Below, piece by piece: positions 58,979-64,000 of a stretch of DNA of 64,000 bases. The stretch is from a virus, in IMG/VR virus record IMGVR_UViG_3300044641_009589, positions 1-64,000 of that record; one strand, given 5' to 3'. Position 1 is the stretch's first letter. The number at the start of each line of letters is the position of its first letter. Position numbers and translations under genes: made by a program. The notes under the pieces are model-generated. The model had not been told where the DNA came from, did no database searches, and saw only the letters and a program-made list of their open reading frames with translations.

Positions 58979-59506
58979 TTATCTCCTATGAACTGTTGGC
59001 CAGTAGAAATCGACGCTTGTTTGACCAATATTTGCGCTTTCGTATGCGCCAAATATAGCCTTGAGTGTTGCTCTGTTTCCTCTTTCCCAAGCCCATCGTG
59101 CCTTTTCGTAATTTTCAAGATAAAATTTGTACGAATCGCCACGAACTTTTAACGCAGCAGTTCCATCATAAGAAGTAACGTCATCACGAATTTTTACACC
59201 GTATTTGGCAGCGTCTCTTCTTACTTCAGACATTGCAAGAATTGCGCCTGCCTTAAAAACAAAAAGCGCTGGAATGCCAGGATCTACATCACCGCTAATT
59301 ATTGGATCTGGTGATATTGTATTGTTTGCTGTATCTATAGTAAAAGTGTTGTTTATTAGCTGGACTTCTGTGACTACGGCTGCTGCAGCGAGAGTAATAA
59401 AACTTTCAAGTATTGCGTCAGTGTATCGCTGTGGCGAATCTAAGTCGCCTATATAATAGCGCAATCTTTCTGGCAAAACGTCTGTCCAGCTGTTTACTGT
59501 TGGCAT
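58979..59506 (-). CDS. head-tail connector (gp6/adaptor-like)
   Basis: 175 residues. WTDVLPERLRYYIGDLDSPQ, then ILESFITLAAAAVVTEVQLI is the helix bundle start seen in connector proteins of this class. FKAGAILAMSEVRRDAAKYG and YLENYEKARWAWERGNRATL give the remaining helices. Likely forms the ring under the portal. Confidence 0.65.
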   Translation of the reverse strand: MPTVNSWTDVLPERLRYYIGDLDSPQRYTDAILESFITLAAAAVVTEVQLINNTFTIDTANNTISPDPIISGDVDPGIPALFVFKAGAILAMSEVRRDAAKYGVKIRDDVTSYDGTAALKVRGDSYKFYLENYEKARWAWERGNRATLKAIFGAYESANIGQTSVDFYWPTVHRR

Positions 59507-59509
59507 TTT

Positions 59510-59992
59510 TTAGACCCAGTGATCTTTTGGATATGTTTGTACGTAAATGACTTGACCAGCACCAGAGTCGCCAGATACTGTTTTTGCCCAAGCATTTCTT
59601 ACGGTTCCTATATTTTGACCACCGAACTGTATGCTGTCACCAGAACCAAGAGGAAAGCCAGGCTCAGAGGACCAGCTGCCAGAAAATGGTATGTTGTAAC
59701 CAACACGAATTGCTGTTGGTCCTGGGTTGTATATTAGAACCGACTCAACCGGCTCTCCGTGATGGCCGCTTTCTGAAGCAAAAATGTATCTTCCGGTTGA
59801 ATCTATTGATGGCCAGCCTGTTGCGAATGGCTTGATTGTTTTATCGTAGACAAACTGGTTAGCTACTATATTTTCTGAAACAAGACCTATTATACCATAA
59901 GTAATACTCTGCTGAACAGTTGGATTTTGATAAACAATAGCGCGATTTGTTACACCGCTAACATTGCTTGGGTTTGTTGGGGCTAATGGCAT
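59510..59992 (-). CDS. virion protein next to the capsid gene
   Basis: 160 residues. MPLAPTNPSNVSGVTNRAIV, QQSITYGIIGLVSENIVANQ; beta-rich with a Gly/Ser tail (VRNAWAKTVSGDSGAG). It may be a head decoration or head-tail adaptor. Own promoter motif and AGAGGA ribosome binding site after the capsid terminator. Confidence 0.6.
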   Translation of the reverse strand: MPLAPTNPSNVSGVTNRAIVYQNPTVQQSITYGIIGLVSENIVANQFVYDKTIKPFATGWPSIDSTGRYIFASESGHHGEPVESVLIYNPGPTAIRVGYNIPFSGSWSSEPGFPLGSGDSIQFGGQNIGTVRNAWAKTVSGDSGAGQVIYVQTYPKDHWV

Positions 59993-60006
59993 TTTTTCCT
60001 CTATTT

Positions 60007-60015
60007 TAGATACAC
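60007..60015 (-). promoter_or_regulatory. late-promoter-like GTGTATCTA
   Basis: Minus strand GTGTATCTAAAATAGAGGAA, 23 nt before ATG 59992, just after the capsid terminator. Confidence 0.5.
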
Positions 60016-60017
60016 AA

Positions 60018-60048
60018 ATAAAAATCCCGCCCCAAACGGAGCGGGATT
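60018..60048 (-). terminator. rho-independent terminator after the major capsid gene
   Basis: AATCCCGC (60023-60030) pairs with GCGGGATT (60041-60048); two further inner C-G pairs close an AAAC loop. On the minus strand the stem is followed by TTTTATTT. It lies 24 nt after the capsid stop. Confidence 0.88.
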
Positions 60049-60071
60049 CTTAGTATTTGCGTTACTGTAAA

Positions 60072-61136
60072 TCAGAAGGAACCAGCGAGGATGTATCTGA
60101 CGTCTAGGCAAGCCCATCCGCCTTCCATCGATCCGTAGAAGCCAACGAGACCGTGTCTGTGGAGATTCTCATCTTCAGTGATCTCAATCTTCTGAGATAC
60201 TGGGTGGATGAAAGACTTGTCTGGCTGAGTTAGGTCAAGACCGATTACAAGCTCTTCGTCGGAAGCAGCGAGTGAGCCGCTTAGTACGCCTGTGTAGTAG
60301 AGCTGATACTCTTGACCAACACCAAGCTCATCAAGGTCGTGGAAGTTTACGCCGTACATACCACGGACAGCGCCTTCTTCACTTCTTTGAATTGAGGTTC
60401 TGATGTCATCAGAGACTAAGCCTAGACCCCACGCGCTCATGTCTTCAAATGCCTCTGGGGACATGTAAAGATCGGTGAGCTTGCGACGATTGGTGCTAGT
60501 GGAGTTACCGCCACCGTTTCTACGAACGATGGTCTTCATGAGGCTAACGAGCTTTGGTGTGAAAGAACCAGCTGGTGCGTCAGCATCATAAGCAGCGATA
60601 CCACGACCGTAGGCTGCAGCGAGAAGTGTCTGCCAACCGTCGTCGTTGTTCTTCTTTACGAAGGACATGTTGAGAACTTCGATCATTCTACGAAGAACGT
60701 CGAATCTAGCGTTCTTGAGGAATTTTCTTGTGCAATCAATTGAGCTGCCTATCATGTAGGTGTTCAATTGAATGTAGTCAGCCTCAACTCTACGCATTGG
60801 TATCTTACCGTGATCTGGGATAACGTAGGCAACGTGATCCTTTTCAGTGCCTGGGGCAAGGAGATCAAGAGGAATGCGAAGGTCATTGGTTGTGCTGAAG
60901 TCTTCGGTTACGAAGATATCAGAAACAACGTCACCCTTGAGCACGCCTTCTCTGATTGGGCCTTCAACGGCCTCAGAGTAGTTGAACTCGTTTAGTGCGG
61001 AAGCAATGCCTTTTGCAATTTGAGCCTGCGCTCTCATGGAGACCGCTTTGTCATTACTGCCAGCATCGGAAAGCAGCTGCTTTGCTGCGTCGGTTAATTC
61101 TTGTGTTTCTACGCTGTCTTTGATTTCGTTGTTCAT
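60072..61136 (-). CDS. major capsid protein, HK97 fold
   Basis: 354 residues. GPIREGVLKGDVVSDIFVTE, FSTTNDLRIPLDLLAPGTEK, HGKIPMRRVEADYIQLNTYM, SIDCTRKFLKNARFDVLRRM and DGWQTLLAAAYGRGI, then SPEAFEDM (P-domain) and VRGMYGVNFHDL fit the HK97-fold of larger phages. It assembles with the scaffold into the procapsid, then is matured by the protease. A strong terminator follows. Codon use is notably more GC-rich and uniform than its neighbours, as for highly expressed genes. Confidence 0.9.
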   Translation of the reverse strand: MNNEIKDSVETQELTDAAKQLLSDAGSNDKAVSMRAQAQIAKGIASALNEFNYSEAVEGPIREGVLKGDVVSDIFVTEDFSTTNDLRIPLDLLAPGTEKDHVAYVIPDHGKIPMRRVEADYIQLNTYMIGSSIDCTRKFLKNARFDVLRRMIEVLNMSFVKKNNDDGWQTLLAAAYGRGIAAYDADAPAGSFTPKLVSLMKTIVRRNGGGNSTSTNRRKLTDLYMSPEAFEDMSAWGLGLVSDDIRTSIQRSEEGAVRGMYGVNFHDLDELGVGQEYQLYYTGVLSGSLAASDEELVIGLDLTQPDKSFIHPVSQKIEITEDENLHRHGLVGFYGSMEGGWACLDVRYILAGSF

Positions 61137-61178
61137 TTTATACCTATTTCTTTTGTTTTTATTCAGCTTTTAACTCAA

Positions 61179-61730
61179 TCATAGATCAACGTAAACCTTG
61201 GCGTAACCGTCCTCGTCAACCTTGGAGAGGAACTTACCGATTACGTAAGAGCCAGAAGCGCTGTTAAGCATTGAGCGTGAAAGCGCGTCGCCAGCTCCAG
61301 GAGCCATATGGAGAGTACCAGATGCAACGCTAGTAATGAAGCCGCTTGGCCCAGTGAAAGCTGGGGCGCCAGGAACTACAGTTACGCTGTTTGCGCCCAT
61401 AGTAGTTACGACTCTGTTGGTGACTACATAGCCCTTCTTAAGGACTGTAATCTTGTCACCTACCTGAACCTCGCTCTTGTATGGGTTGAGGATCTGTCTG
61501 GTAAGGTCGATGTTTACTACGTCGTTTAGAAGAATGCCTAGCGGACGAACGCCTGTCGCGTTTAGGCCGTACCAAACTTGGTTAGCGGCTTGGTCCATAG
61601 CGGCACCAGAAGCAACGGTTGAGCCAGTTGCGCTGACCCAGCCGCCACGCTCGCTACCATAACCAATACCAGTAGCCCAGAAATAAGAGATGTCTACGTC
61701 GAGTTCGTTTCTATCAGGTTTTAATGCCAT
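61179..61730 (-). CDS. head decoration-like protein
   Basis: 183 residues. MALKPDRNELDVDISYFWAT, AMDQAANQVWYGLNATGVRP, VQVGDKITVLKKGYVVTNRV (an SH3-like barrel), SYVIGKFLSKVDEDGYAKVY. The gene sits directly before the capsid gene and matches head decoration or stabilisation proteins in size and beta content. AAGGG ribosome binding site, promoter motif 26 nt upstream. Confidence 0.75.
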   Translation of the reverse strand: MALKPDRNELDVDISYFWATGIGYGSERGGWVSATGSTVASGAAMDQAANQVWYGLNATGVRPLGILLNDVVNIDLTRQILNPYKSEVQVGDKITVLKKGYVVTNRVVTTMGANSVTVVPGAPAFTGPSGFITSVASGTLHMAPGAGDALSRSMLNSASGSYVIGKFLSKVDEDGYAKVYVDL

Positions 61731-61747
61731 TTTTTTACCCTTGTTAT

Positions 61748-61756
61748 GTTATACAC
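61748..61756 (-). promoter_or_regulatory. late-promoter-like GTGTATAAC
   Basis: Minus strand GTGTATAACATAACAAGGGT, 26 nt before ATG 61730; probably drives the decoration and capsid genes together. Confidence 0.55.
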
Positions 61757-61776
61757 AAATTAAAAATTTGCTTTAA

Positions 61777-62274
61777 TTATTTTCTACGTAGCGCATGAGC
61801 TATGAGATTTTTCGCCACGTCGGCCTTGTTTTCACGCTTGGTCGCTACTACAAAATTCGGAGTTTGGGACTGTTGTTTCTTTGCTGCCGCAATTGCCTGT
61901 GAAGCCTTTGCGACGATTTCTTGCTCTGTGATTACCTTTTCAATCTTGTTGCTTACTTTGCTTACAGCCTTTCTTAGCTCAGCAAACGCCTCTTCTGACA
62001 TGGCCTTAAGCTCTGGAAGGTCTTCTTCTGTGTAGCTTTCACCAACCATCTCTCGCATTTCGGCAAGTCTGTCAGCGCCTACTTTGTTTTCGTAGGCTTG
62101 ATCAATAAGTTGTTCTGCTTGTGTCTTGAAGTCTTCTAGTTCTTCTAGACGGGCAAGCTTAAGGTTCATGTTTTCAATATGAGTTGTAGCCAAAGCAATT
62201 GCTTGTTCGGCGTAAACTAATTGTTCTTTAAGATCAAGAACCTCGTTATCGTTTTTTGTATTAGTGTCTGACAT
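61777..62274 (-). CDS. internal scaffold protein in the same frame as the protease
   Basis: 165 residues from the internal ATG 62274. MSDTNTKNDNEVLDLKEQLV, then a long coiled coil (QAIALATTHIENMNLKLARL, EELEDFKTQ) and a basic C-terminal helix (ADVAKNLIAHALRRK), the standard scaffold form in which the end binds coat protein. The start has a strong ribosome binding site AGAGGA and a GTGTATAAA motif 24 nt upstream, both encoded within the larger frame. This is like lambda C/Nu3. Confidence 0.75.
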   Translation of the reverse strand: MSDTNTKNDNEVLDLKEQLVYAEQAIALATTHIENMNLKLARLEELEDFKTQAEQLIDQAYENKVGADRLAEMREMVGESYTEEDLPELKAMSEEAFAELRKAVSKVSNKIEKVITEQEIVAKASQAIAAAKKQQSQTPNFVVATKRENKADVAKNLIAHALRRK

Positions 62275-63699
62275 TTTTTCCTCTTTGTTTTTATACACAA
62301 AATTATTTTTATTTTCTAAACTACTGTCTTTTTTGTTTGCTTGGCTTAAAGCGTTCTCACCAGCAGATCCTGGAGCTGGTGCTGATTGCTCAGATGATGG
62401 CCCACTTTGGTCTTGTTGTGGATTAAAAGTGCCCTCTTGAATATCGCCAGAATCGCCCTCTGGTTTGTCTATATAATAGGAAGTTTCGGATTCTTGGGAA
62501 ATGCCAAGTTCTTTTAGAACAAAACGAAGCTCGCGCTCGTCCTCGCATGGCCGATACTGTGGTATTGCCATCTGCTTTTCAAGATCTGTTGGGTCAGCCA
62601 TTAAAGCAGAGTAAAGAAGCGGCTTATCGCCGTGTCTGTCTTCCTGATAAAGGTGGTATCCAGTGCAGCCAAGCTTTATTTTGCCAACGCTTTCGGCTTC
62701 TTTTGCTGTAAAAAACAAGAATCCATCAGCTGGTGGCTTAAATGAAGTTGGCATTTCTCTTTTATTTTTTAAATCTTGAGGGGTGTCTGTTCTAGAAACG
62801 TTCGAAGTATCGTCTGGCATTTCTGCTGGATTTAGTATTGAACCAGGCTCCTGAACGGTTGATATTGGCGAGTTTGCATTCATAATATCCTGTGGTGTTT
62901 GGGCAAAAATTATGCTGTATATTTTGTTCTTCTTTTTATTTGCTGGCTCGTAAACGACGCCCTGTCCAGAAAAAGTTATGTTTTTTAGCCATCTTCCAAT
63001 CTGATATCTTTGGCCTTTGTATTGGGTTGTGCCCTTGCCGCCAAAGGCTAGAAGGTCTTTTGACATTTTTGAGTTTGCGTCAGATCTGTCAAGGAATATT
63101 ATTTCGGAATCTTCGTCTTTTCTTAGAGCGTATCCAAAATCTTCAAAGAAACATTCCATTGAAACGAAAAGCTTGCCGTCTTGAATGCCCTTTTTGATTT
63201 TTTCAGCGTATGTTGGAAAATAGCCAGACCAAATTATACCGTCTTGTTTAACGTGTATTTTCCCGCTGCAAGAGCGTGGGTTTTTGCAAGACGATTCGTC
63301 GGCTTTAATTATGTTAACTTCTGGAACGTCTCCTTCAACAAGTGTGGTCTCAAGCATAACCCCTATGTTTTCATTTTCGGTGTCCTCGGAACCCTTGTGC
63401 ATCCAATTGATTGGTTTAAATTTCGCTGTTGAGTATCTTGAGAGTATTTCTTCGGATGTAAAAACGTCGTCGTTTGCGTTCCATATGTCGCTAACAAGTA
63501 TTGATGATAGAGTTGTTACATCATCGGTTGGCTTATAGCCATTTGGTGCAATTGAGGCGATTGCGCAAGCGTTGCCCTTGCAGACATTATTAAGAGAATC
63601 TGTTTTTACAGAAATGTCTGTGACCAGAGTTGAGTCACACTTTGTTTTGTTATTAACTAAAAGTGAAGCTATTTCTTTTTCGCCTTCAAAGACTTTCAT
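61777..63699 (-). CDS. prohead protease fused to scaffold domain
   Basis: 640 residues. The N-terminal 280 residues form a serine protease of the prohead protease type: KPINWMHKG holds catalytic His101, and DGKLFVSMECFF holds catalytic Ser180 with Glu182. RYQIGRWLKNITFSGQGVVY fits the end of that domain. A Pro/Gln/Ser-rich linker with an LGC-type motif (FFTAKEAESVGKIKLGC) covers about residues 280-470. The C-terminal 165 residues are the scaffold, also made separately from an internal start at Met476. It would cleave the scaffold and mature the capsid. GTGTATATT precedes the ATG by 14 nt. Confidence 0.88.
   Translation of the reverse strand: MKVFEGEKEIASLLVNNKTKCDSTLVTDISVKTDSLNNVCKGNACAIASIAPNGYKPTDDVTTLSSILVSDIWNANDDVFTSEEILSRYSTAKFKPINWMHKGSEDTENENIGVMLETTLVEGDVPEVNIIKADESSCKNPRSCSGKIHVKQDGIIWSGYFPTYAEKIKKGIQDGKLFVSMECFFEDFGYALRKDEDSEIIFLDRSDANSKMSKDLLAFGGKGTTQYKGQRYQIGRWLKNITFSGQGVVYEPANKKKNKIYSIIFAQTPQDIMNANSPISTVQEPGSILNPAEMPDDTSNVSRTDTPQDLKNKREMPTSFKPPADGFLFFTAKEAESVGKIKLGCTGYHLYQEDRHGDKPLLYSALMADPTDLEKQMAIPQYRPCEDERELRFVLKELGISQESETSYYIDKPEGDSGDIQEGTFNPQQDQSGPSSEQSAPAPGSAGENALSQANKKDSSLENKNNFVYKNKEEKMSDTNTKNDNEVLDLKEQLVYAEQAIALATTHIENMNLKLARLEELEDFKTQAEQLIDQAYENKVGADRLAEMREMVGESYTEEDLPELKAMSEEAFAELRKAVSKVSNKIEKVITEQEIVAKASQAIAAAKKQQSQTPNFVVATKRENKADVAKNLIAHALRRK
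62290..62298 (-). promoter_or_regulatory. internal late-promoter-like GTGTATAAA in the protease gene
   Basis: Minus strand GTGTATAAAAACAAAGAGGA, 24 nt before the in-frame ATG 62274. It carries the same motif and a ribosome binding site like those of the intergenic promoters, though it lies inside an open frame (encoding VYKNKEEK). Confidence 0.65.
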
Positions 63700-63704
63700 G
63701 TTTT

Positions 63705-63713
63705 AATATACAC
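63705..63713 (-). promoter_or_regulatory. late-promoter-like GTGTATATT, 14 nt before ATG
   Basis: Minus strand GTGTATATTAAAACATG; 14 nt from motif to the protease ATG at 63699; no Shine-Dalgarno. Confidence 0.6.
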
Positions 63714-63748
63714 ATTAGTTTTAAAGAGTAAAAGTTCTATAATATTTC

Positions 63749-64000
63749 ATGCACGCAAACTCGCCAGTTATAAAAGTTTTCATAAAAAACGATTTCTTGT
63801 ACGACATGGAAGAAAAGGAAGGCTTTACTGAAGGTCATGTTTTTGGTGTTAGGTCAATGCGAGCAAGAAGTTTGCTTTTTCATGTAATGCTTAAAACTGG
63901 AGCGCACTGGCGTGGTCTTCCACTTCATTCAATGTGGTGGTACGAGCCAGAAGAAGGCTCCGAGCACTACAGCCTTGAGAATTTGCAGCTATGGGATTGC
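63749..64000 (+). CDS. conserved phage protein (5' part, runs off right end)
   Basis: 84 codons visible from ATG 63749. MHANSPVIKVFIKNDFLYDM, then FTEGHVFGVRSMRARSLLFH, VMLKTGAHWRGLPLHSMWWY, then LENLQLWDC. The sequence resembles a family of small phage proteins with G-V-R-S-x-x-x-R-x-L-x-F-H-V-x-L and LPLH motifs found near head genes; function unknown. It is divergent from the protease. TATAAT at 63738-63743, 11 nt before the start, may be its -10 box; it lacks the GTG of the late motif. Confidence 0.7.
   Translation, partial: MHANSPVIKVFIKNDFLYDMEEKEGFTEGHVFGVRSMRARSLLFHVMLKTGAHWRGLPLHSMWWYEPEEGSEHYSLENLQLWDC

Noticed and set aside
54242-62900. AQTPQD string shared by the chaperone-region protein and the prohead protease
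   Set aside because: Only six residues with no similarity around them; probably coincidence.
1-64000. tRNA genes, CRISPR arrays, IS elements, integrase and att sites
   Set aside because: No cloverleaf-like segment, regularly spaced repeat array, transposase or integrase was recognised by eye; a tRNAscan run on the full genome would be decisive.

Overview
This window looks like part of the genome of a large, AT-rich (about 40 % GC by eye, not counted) tailed dsDNA phage. The right side holds a head-to-tail module on the minus strand, in this order: prohead protease/scaffold, decoration-like protein, HK97-fold major capsid protein, connector genes, tail tube, chaperone-position genes, a 1903-residue tape measure, and distal tail, hub and fibre proteins. 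There is no sheath gene between tube and tape measure, so a long non-contractile tail (siphovirus-like) is the simplest reading. Terminase and portal are not in the window. No tRNA, CRISPR array, integrase or insertion sequence was seen. No host can be named.

Layout. 1-2940 (minus): three tandem Cys-rich proteins and a phage-conserved domain protein. 2975-18951 (plus): a glycosyltransferase, a B12-dependent monomeric ribonucleotide reductase, dUTPase, a run of small unknowns, RecA, a nuclease, DnaB-like helicase, primase, dNMP kinase, a SLOG protein, a Cas4/RecB-like nuclease, the N-terminal half of a DNA polymerase III alpha subunit, a candidate small RNA and a methyltransferase. 18967-20735 (plus): two late-looking membrane proteins. 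20732-25720 (minus): small conserved proteins, a sulfotransferase, an LRR-like protein and a large tail fibre. 25795-26433 (plus): a lone HExxH peptidase-like gene. 26423-27635 (minus): two virion-like genes. 27667-37738 (plus): a DnaQ-like exonuclease, the C-terminal half of the polymerase, SSB, a glycosyltransferase island, and a candidate annealing/ssDNA-binding pair. 37735-63699 (minus): holin-like gene, tail and head genes. 63749-64000 (plus): start of a divergent gene.

How it works together. Nucleotide supply (RNR, dUTPase, dNMP kinase), fork enzymes (helicase-primase, SSB, a two-piece Pol III alpha with separate proofreading exonuclease) and recombination (RecA, Cas4-like nuclease, candidate annealing protein) form an almost complete replication set. 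The structural genes appear to be driven by a recurring sequence GTGTAT followed by A/T-rich bases. I find it at 18 gene or operon starts, on both strands. In seven of them the first G lies exactly 14 nt before the start codon, which predicts nearly leaderless mRNAs.

Most notable: (1) the replicative polymerase is split at the palm/fingers boundary into two genes about 10.7 kb apart, with no intein; (2) the GTGTAT late-promoter-like motif and its fixed spacing; (3) an ~80-nt structured RNA with its own promoter motif and terminator just after the first polymerase half; (4) a scaffold nested in frame inside the protease gene with its own promoter motif and ribosome binding site; (5) a similar short basic N-terminal helix on at least eight otherwise different late proteins, a possible virion-targeting peptide; (6) a six-gene glycosyltransferase island plus a sulfotransferase.
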